Made by a program: the position numbers and the translations under genes. A stretch of DNA of 62,483 nucleotides from positions 378,175 through 440,657 of the forward strand of contig PJRA01000048.1 in the NCBI GenBank assembly GCA_016987375.1, in the 5' to 3' direction. The notes under the pieces are model-generated. The model saw nothing but the letters and a program-made list of their open reading frames with translations, was not told the origin of the DNA and did no database searches. Position 1 is the first letter of the stretch, and every line of letters begins with the position of its first letter. Source of the DNA: Brachionus koreanus (lineage: Eukaryota; Rotifera; Eurotatoria; Ploima; Brachionidae). Of the stretch, positions 1-21,000 are shown piece by piece.

Positions 1-1505
1 CTAACTCCTCCTAACCTCATATACAAATCTTTTAACATGGCGAAGATTTTTTCTCCAGTACAACCATAGTAAAAAAAAAAGTATTTTATAAAAATAGTTG
101 TGAAAAAAGTTTCATAATGCCATTAAAATACATGAGTTTAATTTTTATTTCTTTTGTTGACTAAACAAAAAGAGTCAAATACAACATTATTTCTTAGATT
201 TTTCATTTGGTCATCAAACAAGACATTTTCATTTTAATCTTCTGTAGCGATCTCAAAATAAAAAATTTTTTTTTTAAAAAAGTAGAGAATAAGGAAATAG
301 GTTTTCAGTTCATCATTTCTAAAGCTTTAAAATATTTATTATAAAAACATATGATGTAACTTGAGCCTTGGTCACAAAATTCAGGAAACTCAAATAAAAA
401 CAAAGTAATTGAAAAAAATTTAACCAAATGGAGTAAGTGATTCAATTAAAATATACATAGAAAATATAGGAAATGATGCGTACAGAAAGATGCTGAGAAA
501 ACTTACAAAATCTTTCTTAGAAAAAAGAAATTAAAAATTAACTTTAGCCGAAGTACACTGATGTAGGATCGCTCTCACTATTACTGTTGGCTACTGTGAA
601 TGACGGCCACTGGACCGCGAAATTTAATTCAATTGATTCAAAAGTCTTTTTGATTTTTCATCAGCATCAATAATTTCTATATAATTCATAATTTTGAAAA
701 ATTCACCTCTAAATATTTAAATATTGCGTAATAGGATAGGAATAGTTTAATAGGGTTTAACTATGGTAATAAAAGATTGAGTTGGTTTAATAGTTTATTA
801 ATCTAAGATTTAAATATAAAAACGGCCGTACAAAGTAATGTAAAAAAAAGAAAGAGAGAGTGCTTCAAAGCCTCTTTTATTAAGTAGAAGTGTAATAATT
901 TTTTTATTGTTCATAGCGTTTTATTGTCTTTGCTGTTGAGCCTAGCTCCAAGGGTTGTTGAGACTAGTGCTTTTGTAAATAGTGTAGATATGTAATTATA
1001 GTAAAAATCTGAATAAAATAAAACTGTCTTTATTTATAGAGCAAATCTGATTTTGCTACACCACAGGCATACTTTTGAAAAAAAGGAAATATTTGAAATT
1101 AAATTTCTTAGCTTGAAAATTCAAAATAAAATATTTTAATTAATATTCCATAATGAGTTCAATTTACTTAATGAATTAATGATAACAAAATTTCTTAAAA
1201 TATTTTTTATTACAAATTTATCAAAATTAGAATTTATTAGGAATTAAAATAATTGATAGAAATTTAATTTTAATTTAATGAATATTTTTACTTATAATTA
1301 AAAAATAAGTAATTTTTTTCCTAAAGAAAAATCAAAAATTTGAATTAGACACTTAAGCTATTTTAAATCAGAGTGATGTACTCACAGGTAAAAAATGAAA
1401 TAATTATTAATAATTTGAAAATAATTTATTTTACATAGTCGACTAGTCTTAAATTTGGTATTTTTTCTAAATTTTGCATTCAATAAAAATTAGAAAAGTA
1501 AAGAA
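1..1505. other. Intergenic, no gene seen; repeat-like patches
   Basis: AT-rich sequence upstream of the first kinase. I see no coding exon. A short TIR-element fragment lies at about 589-623 (listed separately). A less AT-rich patch at about 860-1020 looks like the 3' tail of a dispersed repeat (ends in AATAAAATAAAA), but I cannot assign a family. Confidence 0.5.
589..623. mobile_element. Fragment of TIR element family A
   Basis: The stretch containing TGACGGCCACTGGACCGC closely matches both ends of the TIR element at 51.9-52.1 kb (GACCACTGGACCGCC and its inverted partner). Only one end is visible here, so this is a solo-end remnant. Confidence 0.5.
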
Positions 1506-2744
1506 ATGTGCAAAATGTTCCACCATATTAAAACAAAATTATCGGATAAAAAAAAATTAAAAATAGATGATTACAAACGATCTAAAAAGTCAAGCTCCTG
1601 CATCTTTGAACTCAAAAAAGAAGCTAAAATTTTTCCTGCAAAGCAAATCGATCCTGAAACATTTTGGAAAAAGTCTGAACTAATTGGACTTGGAAATTTC
1701 GGAAAGATATATAAATGCATCAGCAAGATGAATAACAAGGTAGCTGCAATGAAAGTGATAGACACAAGCGTAGTCTCGGACTTAGATGACCTTTTTGATG
1801 AATTAGAAATCTTAAAAAAATGTAATCACAAAAACATTGTTCAATTTTATGATGCTTTTTTGCATAATGACAAAATTTATATAATTATGGAATACTGCGC
1901 ATTGGGCTCTTTAGAAACTTTAATAAATGACTTGAATAGAAGTTTGACTGAAGACGAAATAAAATGCATTGTTAAACAAGTACTGGAAGCTCTTTTCTAT
2001 TTGCATGAAAATCTTTTTGTAATTCATAGAGACATAAAAGCGGCAAATATTCTTGTATCTGATGCTGGAATAATTAAACTGGCTGATTTTGGAGTCTCTG
2101 CAAAAAATCAGTATTTGGAGCAAAAAAAGTCAACTTTTACTGGTTCACCATATTGGGTATCGCCTGAAGTTATTAATTGCTCTTCTCGCAAATTTATGAA
2201 ATACAACTATAAAGCCGATATATGGTCTTTGGGTATAACATGCATTGAACTAGCTGATAAACAACCACCAAATAATAAACTAAAGCCCAAAGATGCGATG
2301 AAAAAAATTAAAAACGAAAATTCACCTGAGCTTGCAGAGCCTTCTAAATGGTCAATGAATTTTATAGAATTTGTAAATCAGTGTCTTTTAAAAAATCAAA
2401 AAGATCGTCCTAACGCTTTTCAACTTCTTAGTGTAATATTTTTGAAATTAATTATTTTCTTCAAAATTTAAATATTTTTTTCTTTTTTAAAGCATCCATT
2501 TTTAAAAAATTTTGAGCCAAAAATTCCTGAATTTGTTTCTGAATTTTGTGGTTTCAATAAGGCTTATTTAAAAGACCAAGAATCAGATACACTATCGTGC
2601 CATGGATCTAGTGGATATGGAAGCTTACATGTTATTGATATTTTAATAGACGAAAAGAAAAAAATATTACCTCAAGTTCCATCTGAGAGTGAAGGGTCGA
2701 AAAGTGATCTAAAAATTAAAAATTTTTATTCAAAATCAATTTGA
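1506..2744 (+). CDS. SLK/STK10-like Ser/Thr kinase, short paralog 1
   Basis: Two exons, 1506-2432 and 2493-2744, separated by a 60-bp GT-AG intron in phase 0, give 392 aa. The kinase domain occupies about residues 54-320: Gly-rich loop GLGNFG (61-66), VAAMK lysine K83, helix-C E99, HRD 175-177 with N181, DFG 194-196, and an SPE (219-221) where most kinases have APE. All catalytic residues are present, so it should be active. HRDIKAANIL and WSLGITCIELA are typical of STE20 group GCK-V (SLK/LOK). The intron is supported because splicing restores the subdomain XI stretch LLS-HPFLKNF. Only about 75 residues follow the domain; there is no coiled-coil PKK region as in true SLK. It is the first of three tandem kinase genes and the most diverged. 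Confidence 0.85.
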
Positions 2745-5252
2745 TGATTTATTTAAAATTTCTAATCTTTTATTTTTAATTAAACTCTAATTAATATTAG
2801 CTTTTAATATTTTACAAGAGATAAGCATATTTTTGATGGTCATTTAGCTTTACAAGTTCTTGATTTTTTTTAAAAAAAAAAATATTCATTTTTCAAAATA
2901 AGATTTTAAATTTGTTTAACAACAACTTCAATAAAAAAAACAAAAAAATTCAATATTTATTTTCAAAGTTTATTTATTGTTTTTATAAACAGATATATAA
3001 TTATTACTTTTGTTATTTTCATGATCAATAAAAGCCAAAATACTGATGTTATGAGTTTTTTTGTTGATAGTTAATATCATTAAAACAAAGTTAAATTTTA
3101 TTAATTAATGCAAAAATTTAAACAAAGAAAATAAAAATAACTTTTTATACAGTGATGCAATGACATGTGGTACTGAGGTAAATTACGTAAAATACCGATT
3201 TTTACTTAGAGCCACCAAAAGATAAATTTTTTCGTTTTCGAATAAAATCTTCTTAATGTTTGGAAATATTTTGTAAACTTACGTAATTTTACATAATTTT
3301 TTTTACCTCAGAACCAAGTATCAATCCATTACTGTAATTAATTTTTTTGTTGGCTACCGACTTACTGTTTCCCTTTTTTATTCAAAGTTGCTATTTAACT
3401 TCTGATTCTGGAAAAGTCTCTTCAATATATGGTAATTGTTTCGATAGCATAAAAAACTTATTAAAACTTGTTCAATTCTTGTAATCGTGCAATCTTTGTT
3501 GAAAAAGTTGATTTTCAATCAAATATTTAATAGTTTGAGTTGAGAATTTCAATCAATTGATTATTTAAATCATTTCACTCACTGACACCAAAAAAATTCA
3601 AACAAAAATTGTTTTTTAATATGCTTCCATTTTCATGAATTTTTCTCAAAAGAGTGGATTGCATGTTCTTTAGCTAAATCTCAAATTCGAAAAGTAATAA
3701 AACATAGATAGATTTTGCTTGTTTATTAAATTATGCTTTTAATTTCTAGAGTCAGTTTTTCTTTCAAATTAAAGGGTAAGTAGTTATTAAAAAGACATGT
3801 TAAAAAAAACTTATTCATCGTTTTAAACATTCTATAGTGGAATAATAAATAATACAGACCATAATTTTTAAAAAAAATTTTACTTCATTAAAACATTTTG
3901 ATTTAAATTTAAGATTTAAAAGTCTTATTATAGGTGAATAATAACTCTTTGCTAATTTTTAGATTTTTTCAATAATGAAAAATAACATAAAAATGAAATT
4001 TGGACTTTTACAGAAGTTGCAAGATAGAAAATCCATTTGATAGAAAATGATTTCCTATTAACTTTTATCGATAACCTGCATGCAAGTTCTGTAAAATTAC
4101 GATCTTGATCAATGATAAAACCTAATGAACAAATTTTAATTCACAACAATTATATCTTCTCTGCTTATTTAAATATATCTACGCCGATTCAAGATCTTTA
4201 TATGAGTTGTATCATCTGTAAATATTTCACTGCATATTGTCACTCATGTTGACCAAGTCCTTATTTTAAATCCAGCATATTCAGTATTATGTTTCAGATT
4301 TTCTGTCAATACATCTTCTTTTTTCTAAATTTGGCTCTCAGTCTTTTTTAAATTTCACTGTGAATATCAAACTGCGTAACAGCGGTGTTCGACTTTTTGT
4401 CTTGTAAAACAATTTGCTTAAATTTTACTTTAAATATGAAAATTCTAATGATTCTACCATTTGATGTCTTTTTATAAATTAATTATTTATTTGGTTCCAG
4501 ATTCTATTGCATATTGTGCAATCATTAGGGTTAGTTATGTTTGAATTATTTTTTTTGTTGAAAAACCTATTGACTCACTTTTTGATTGAACATTTTTATT
4601 TATAAATTTTTTATGTTCACTCAAATTTTGGCTAATAACTTAAAGCCATCTCTTAATGATTGAATATTCATTAAAAAAGATAAAATTTAAACTAACACCA
4701 AGTTTTTAAAAGTCAGTTGCAAAACAAACAAAAAATACGAAAAATAACTCCTAATCTTCAAGGATAAGTTAAATTATACAAATAATCTTGAGATTCACAA
4801 ACTAATTTGGGTTGAAAAAAGAATTTTTTAGTATAAAATCATAAAAATATACTCGAAAAGAAGTTAAATAATAAATTTGTGAGCTGCTAAAATATTTTTG
4901 AATAAATATTTACTTTTTCAGTTATCATATTGTAGCTAATCGAAGGCGAAATCTTTTCGCTAACCTTTAAAAAATTATCCTTTATTCACGAATGGAACTA
5001 TTCAAATTAAAGAAAAAATCATTCGTTACACAAAATTTAAATTATCATTAAAATTATGTAAATAAACTATCTTTTCAAGTTTTTCTTGTTGTTGTTGTTG
5101 TTTTTTTTTATGTTTGCTAAAATTGTAAAATATTTTTGCAAAATTTAATTAATTTAATTTAAGATTGGAACTGGTATGCTTCAACAAACCTTGATATTTA
5201 GATAATTTATTATTAAATTCATTAAATTTTTCCTTCAGAAATTATTTTCTGA
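2745..5252. other. Intergenic with one TIR element, otherwise no gene seen
   Basis: AT-rich spacer between kinase paralogs 1 and 2. It contains the mariner-type TIR element at 3150-3334. No exon-like ORF was found. A short GTT microsatellite (about 5087-5102) precedes the second kinase. Confidence 0.5.
3150..3334. mobile_element. Tc1/mariner-type MITE with TA duplication
   Basis: A 185-bp element with imperfect terminal inverted repeats. The left end reads CAGTGATGCAATGACA and continues to GGTACTGAGGTAAA; the right end, inverted, reads CAGTAATGGATTGATA and continues to GGTTCTGAGGTAAA. TA dinucleotides flank both ends (3148-3149 and 3335-3336), as expected for Tc1/mariner insertion. It is non-coding and therefore non-autonomous. 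Confidence 0.65.
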
Positions 5253-6892
5253 ATGATCATGGAAAATCCTCTAAAAAATATAAAGCAAAAATTTAAGTAT
5301 TTTCTAAAATCAAAAAGGCCGAACTTTCCAAAAGGCAAATGGAGCCAAGACAAGCTCTCATTTGTGTCTTCAGAATCATCCGCTTCACTAAACAGTTCAT
5401 CTTCAGGTCCCAAGAATTTGGAGACTCTCTATCCATATCTTATTCAAAACATAAATCCGGAGGACCGATGGGAAATTTTGAACGAAATTGGTGACGGTGC
5501 ATTTGGCAAGGTTTACCGGGTAAGAAACCGACAAACAGACAAAATAGCTGCGGCTAAAATAATTTCAAAGTGTGAGCTGGATGAAATTCAAGAGCATATT
5601 GTTGAAGTTGAAATACTACGCAATTCAAAGCATGTCAATATAATTGAACTTTATGAAGTGTTTTTTTATAAAAGAAAACTATGGGTGAGTAGTGTTGAAG
5701 AATTTTTTCCTAAACTGTAATCAATTTTTTTCTTTAATTTAGTTATTAAGTTTTCGAATTAAATTTTTATTTCAAAAAATAATTTAAATTTCAAAAATTG
5801 AAATCTAAAGAAAAAATTTTTCAAGTAAAACTCGTGACATCATTTAAGTTTTAGTATGACTAAATATTAAAAATAGGATAAAACAATTTTTTTTGTTTAT
5901 TTAAATTTTTAAAAAATGATTATTTTTTCATTTAAGATTTTGTTGGAATTTTGTTCAATTGGCGCTGTTGATCTGATAATGTCTAATCTTGAGAAAAATT
6001 TTAATGAAAAAATGATAAAATACTTGATTAAAGAAATACTTGAAGGCCTTGCCTATTTGCACGAAAGTTGTTTTGTTATACACAGAGACATGAAAGCTGG
6101 CAATATTCTGTTAACCGAAGCTGGTGATGTCAAATTAGCAGACTTTGGCGTATCGGCAAAGAATAGCAAAAGACTAGAGCGCAGAAATACATTTATAGGC
6201 ACACCGCATTGGATGTCGCCAGAGATGATTCGATGCGAAACTGACGAGCAACTGTCCTATGATTATAAAATTGATATCTGGTCTTTGGGCATTACATGTA
6301 TAGAATTGGCCGAAAAAGAGCCTCCAAATAATTTGATTAGTCCGAACAGAGTGTTGATCAAGATCTTGAAGTCTGAAGCTCCATATCTCAGATCGAACCA
6401 CAAATGGAGTCAAGAATTTGATGATTTCGTTAAAAAATGTTTGGAAAAAGATCCAAATAAGCGCCCTACGGCCAAAGAACTACTGACTGTAATTTACATT
6501 TTTCATTTCTTTAGTTTGATTATTTTCTTTGTGTTTAGCATGAATTTCTAAAAGATCATGAGTCATGCAAGACCGAGCTGCTAAATTTAATCAAAGAGCA
6601 CAAATTGAAATTGGACGATGATTCTAATAGGTCATCAAGTGAATTAGAAATGGGCTATTTTTCATCCAAAAAAGAAGTATCTACTAAACAGATAGACGAT
6701 CATACGAAAATAAATAATAATGAGAATAAAAATGACATTTTGGTTGACAGGCAAGTTTTGAAAATTGATCAATATGAACTAAGTGATCATATATATTTGG
6801 AAATTTTGGATCAAGTTTTAAATTCTGATTACGAGTCACCGTCTATACCGGAAATAATTCTAAGCGTTTTCAAAGAATTGTTTTCCGAATAA
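5253..6892 (+). CDS. SLK/STK10-like Ser/Thr kinase, short paralog 2
   Basis: Three exons, 5253-5684, 5937-6488 and 6539-6892, all joined in phase 0, give 445 aa. An alternative ATG lies two codons downstream. The kinase domain covers about residues 73-340: GDGAFG loop (80-85), K102, HRD 193-195, DFG 213-215 and GTPHWMSPE in the activation segment. The intron after KLW is at the same site as intron 1 of the full-length gene downstream; the intron after ELLT matches the one in paralog 1. The C-terminus stops right after a module (about 431-445, IPEIILSVFKEL) that has a counterpart in the middle of the full-length SLK. There is no coiled coil, so it is best seen as a truncated SLK paralog that kept catalytic function. 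AATAAA follows at about 6962. Confidence 0.87.
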
Positions 6893-7144
6893 AAGCTTAC
6901 AATTATTTTTTACTTTATTTTAAATTTAAGTTTGTGTTTATAGTGTTTTTGATTTAATCGCAATAAATAATTATTTAATGTTGCAAAAGCAATTTTTTTT
7001 TGTTAGAAAATTTTAAAAAACAGTTTTTTTGTTAAGTGCAATGATTTTGTGATAAATTTTTTTAACAAAAAAAAAGAAGAATCACTATTATGCTCACTTT
7101 AAATATTTTTTTAAATAAAGCTAAATAAATTTTGATTCTTTTTA

Positions 7145-7166
7145 TGTGTGTGTGTGTGTGTGTGTG
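7145..7166. repeat. (TG)11 microsatellite
   Basis: Uninterrupted TG dinucleotide run of 22 bases, about 250 bases downstream of the stop codon of kinase paralog 2. Confidence 0.9.
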
Positions 7167-8912
7167 TTTGTTCAAAGCCTTTAATTGTATACAAATAAAT
7201 TAATTTAGTCCATTTTGTTCTTAAATTTAAACCCATTTAAGCAATTTAATTGAGAATAAGTAATCAGAATAGCTACTAAATATATATTTTGAGGTATTTG
7301 GCTAATGAACTTAGAGCAAAATTGTGCATTTAAACAATTTTGTTTCAAACAAGAAAAATTTTATCAATTGCGCCAACATAAGTGGTTTCTTTGCAAGCAA
7401 GTTGATTTACCTTTGTTAGAAAATTTAATTAATTTTTTATATATTAGTTGAGTTAATAATTTTTATAATTGTCTAAATCCTTTGGTTTCGAAAGATTAAA
7501 CTCTTTATTGATAAAATAAAGCCCACATTTATCGTGCATATTCAATGTTGGTCATAATCCGAGCTTTGCCTAGTTGCCCCTTTAACTCATTCACATTTGT
7601 TCAATGCTAAAACTTATATTTTCAAAGATTATTTAGTTTTTAAAACAATTATATTATTTTATCCCAAATTTATTAACAAACTAATCTCTTTGATCATTAA
7701 GACGATTTGAAAAATTAGAATTTTAAAAATTTTTTTGTTTTATCTTCAAATGTCAATAAAAATGAATAAGAAATAAATAGTTTCTTATAAATGAAAAAAA
7801 AAAGGTTTAACTCAAGTTAATCTCTATTTTCTTTTATATTCAGTTTTCTTCATAGGTTTTCATACAAGAACAAAATGATATTTAGCTAAAATATTTGAAA
7901 AATTTTTTTTAGTTTAATAGAAAAAAGCTTTTGTGTTTTCCTTAAGTTTTCGCTTATATTTTCCTTTTATTCTATGCTTGAGGCCTTACTCTACTTTAGG
8001 AAAAATTATTCTCATTCTTGCTAATTCTAGGTTCACCTAAAAAAATTTGATCATTGTCATTAAACGAGTCTTTTATTACGACTCTGTAGCTTCAATCTTA
8101 AAGTAAAAAATAATATTTTTTATCTAAACATGCGTAGCTTTTTTTCGCAGCAGTATTTAAAGTAGGAAAAAAATACATGATACCTTAAAAAAAAATAGCA
8201 AAATGAGAGAACAGCAAAACTGAAATGCAAATATTTCTCTCAAATAATCAGATTTGTTACTCTGTGTCACGTTTGTGATCTAAATAACAAACAATAAAGA
8301 GCAAGTTTTGCTTGTATTTTTGTTTAGAAACAAGTTTTTGTATATTTTCGATGAAGAGTATTTTTTTTTACATCTGTTGAATATAAATAAGCACTCAAGC
8401 CTATTAAATGTTTGGGCATATAGAATAGACTGATTCCCTAAGGGTATTAAAATTATAATTGTGAAGTTATATCTGAAAAGCTTTTGTGTCTAATTTTAAA
8501 TTTTAAATTTGAAGGTGACTTGCATTCATAAATCGACACAATAGAGCGTGAGGAGGGAGAGAAACAAATTCGATTTAGAATAATGTTTTTGTTTCTAAAT
8601 GAAATAATTAAATGAACTCTGGATGATCATAAAAAATTACCGGTTTATTAAAATTTAAGATTATTTTTAATTTCAAAATTTCATTTTTACTTGATTAATT
8701 GTTTTAAAAATTTGAGTATCGCAACACATAAATACTTAAAAATATTTTATATTTAGGTCAATTGATATGCAAGTAGTAGTGGTCGTTGTCTACGCTCAGC
8801 TAGATAAATTAATCCCAACCAAGAAATCGAATTAATGTTGCTCGTAGAACCTAAAGCATTCTATTCAATATAAAGCTCATAAATCACCTTTATTTTGTTA
8901 CATTTTTGCTAA

Positions 8913-8962
8913 GTTTTTTTTTATATTTATCATTTTCGAAAATGATAAATATAAAAAAAAAC
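8913..8962. repeat. 50-bp perfect palindrome
   Basis: A perfect inverted repeat without spacer. Arms start with G and nine T, run through ATATTTATCATTTT, meet at the central CG and mirror exactly to nine A and C. It lies about 140 bases upstream of the SLK start codon. It could form a cruciform or a long RNA hairpin if transcribed. Confidence 0.9.
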
Positions 8963-9103
8963 AAACTTATTCTTGGTCTCTTGAAACTTATTTTGAATAC
9001 AGGTCAATCAAATATTTAAACTTTTTTATTTGTTAAGATAGAGTGAATACGAAAGTATTGAATTCGATTCTTGAAGCCAAACAAAATGGTTTTCGTTTGA
9101 AAA

Positions 9104-18062
<8,959 letters not shown>

Positions 18063-21000
18063 ATGTCAATTTTTGTTTAGATGGTTTTTGTTTTTTATTT
18101 AAAAATAAAAATAAAACAGTTTCATATCCGAATAATTTTTTTTAAATTTTAGAGTTTTTTTTTAATCGAACTTTTGTAGTCTTTTTGTTTCTTTTTCTTT
18201 AAGGTTCAGATAACGCTAAAACTAGAGCACTTCAAATCGAATATTTATTTTTTTTATTTGATTTTAATTCAATATTATATTACATAGAAAAAATTTAAAT
18301 ATTTTTGTTCTTTGGATTCAAAAAAAATTAATTTTAAATAAAAAATTTCAAACACATTTTTGATAATTTTCAACTTTTAATACTTAATCAATTTAACATT
18401 TTTGGATTTAACACTAGAAGCATCAATCATTTTTTCATGTTTTTTTAATTCAAAAATATTCAATAAAAAACTATAATAATTTTATAAATATATAAAAAAA
18501 ATAAAACTATATAATTCAAAAAAGATATATTTATTTGAAAAATCCATTCAAAAGATACGAGAATTTAAAAATTTTGGTCCTTCTAGTGTTAATTGTTTTA
18601 CGAAAAATAAATTCTTTAGTTATTATTAATGAAATACTTTTGATTGCAAGTATTTAAATAAAATTAAAATGATTAATAAATAAAAGCTTTAAAAATTATT
18701 ATATGTTTTAATTTTTTTCATATTCATTTAAATATAGTTACATAATTTTATTTCGTTTCTAAGTTTTATTTATATCACATTGATTTCTAAACAAATGATT
18801 TTTAACTAGATTTTTTTTCCCTACTCATTAAAAAACCATCTTGAGAAAAAACCTTTGATCAAATTTGTATTGAAATGAAACCACTCTTTAATTGATTTTT
18901 TAAATTGAAATCAAATTTTGAAAAATATAAGATCTATTTAAATTTTTCAGCAAGCTTTAGATGCTAAAATTTTGATTTTTAAATTTTTTTTCATTTGATA
19001 TTTTTTGTATTTTAAAAATAATATGTCCTATTTCATTAATGTATGTTTTGTCCCGTTGAAAACGTCTTTGGACTTGTAAAGTCTTTTCTTTCATCAATTC
19101 AAAAGTCATTTACTCTGTGTGAAATTAATGTTTGGATCTTAATTGTCCTGAAAAGATATTTATGTTTAAAATAAAATAGATCTGCTTTACCATCAAATCT
19201 TGAAATTCATGGTATTTTGGTTGAAATCAGTTATAAATTTTAACTTAATGAAGTAATATTTGGTGAAAATATAACAATTTTGCAAAAAATAGTAAGCCTA
19301 AAAGCTTCAATACTCTATTTATCATAAAACAATAGTTGAATTAAGTTTCAGTTTCAATTTTCATACCATTCTTTAATTATTGTCTTTGTTAAACAAAAAA
19401 ATCCATTAAAAAAACATACTTCATTCAAAAATTATTGTTATGGCAATTTTTTGAAAGAGATTAATTGAAATCTTGGCCAATTCTATATTTTTTTCTTGCA
19501 TTGATTATTTAAACAAATTAATAAATGAACAAATATATCAAACATAAATAAATGATATTTTAAACGTTTTATAAACATAATGAATTTTATTTAAATTTTG
19601 TTTCTGAAATTGTTTCTTCAATTAAAATTATGTAAAATTATAATCTATTTACAAATGAAAAATTTTAAATTTAAGTAAGTTATTACATTTTCATGATTCA
19701 AAATTATATCAAAATTTTGAACAGCGAAATTAATTTTCCTTGTGCTTTTAAATATTTGAAATTTTCTATTAGATTTGAAAATAAACCATAAAAACTTTCT
19801 ATAAAACAATAAAATCAGAAAATCAGTAGAAATTTAATTGTGCAATTAAAATTTTTTTACAAAATTTTGAATCTGATATTTTATCAAAAATTTTACTTAA
19901 GCAATATTTTTAAATCAATTAAAAAAAAACATTAGCCGATTAGAACTCACATTATTATATCAAGCAAAGAAATAGCTTTAATATACCCTATTTTTAAAGC
20001 CAGCTATCAAAGATATTTTATCGTAAATTTAGATCTTATTATTTGCTTTTAAAGGAACAAAATATTTGAATGCAAAACGATATGATGCAGATCTGAATCA
20101 AAAATTTTCGAATTAAACTTTTGATAAATTTTGTTTTTTAATTTTCAAATCTTTTTATTTTCCTAAGCTTTTTATATGAACAAAGGAAAAATTTTTCAAC
20201 CAAATTTATTTTCTATAAAAATACTAGTAAAGGAAGGACCCCAAGCAGTGAGAATGGTCTTTTCAGTCCCATGTTGGGTAGTTTTGAAAATAGAAGGGAA
20301 CAAAATTTGAAACTGTTACAAGACAAGATATTACTATTTTTTTATAATTTGAGAAATAAATTTAGTTGAAATAGATCTTATGTTATGTTAAGAATGGATA
20401 AATATTTTTTAGCGAAAGAATTTAAATTTAGTGAATTAATTAAGTTGAAATGAAATACTAGAACTCAGTTTAAATAGAGCCAAAATTAAAATATTTTAAC
20501 CATTAATAAAATCAGTATATTCTGGAACTATTGAATAAGATAAATACGATAGTCAAGTGAATAATTTTTGATCTATTTTAATTTTCAAAATTAGTAAAAT
20601 ATTTTATGAACTTTTCCTAAAGCAAATATTTAAATATTTGGTTTGATATTTCTGTTTTACCAGCTCATTTTGCTTCTGTTTGTCAACGAAGGCCTTTTGT
20701 TCATTTGAATCTTTATTTGTTTATTAATTAAAAGAAGCTTTTTGTTGGAATAAATGCTTAGAACAATAAAATTTTTTTTAAAAGGAACCCTAGAATAAAA
20801 GTAATTTTCAAAAAAAAACCAAACCTTTTGAAAATTTGTAAAAAAGAATCATAAAATTTAGATCAAATTCAAGAATAATATAATATAAATTTCGTAATTT
20901 TAATTTCTTAATTTCAAATGGTTACATTTTAAACAATGCTCAAAAACAGATAGCGTTCAAAGTTTGTTTTTAGTAGCTCAACCTTTAATTGAAGAAAAAA

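Larger units (their letters stand above)
6893..9103. other. Intergenic; TG microsatellite and a perfect palindrome
   Basis: AT-rich spacer between paralog 2 and full-length SLK. It holds a TG tract at 7145-7166 and a 50-bp perfect palindrome at 8913-8962, both listed separately. No gene was seen. Confidence 0.5.

Noticed and set aside
1571..2123. Minus-strand ORFs opposite kinase paralog 1
   Set aside because: Antisense shadows of conserved kinase codons, with no protein-like features of their own.
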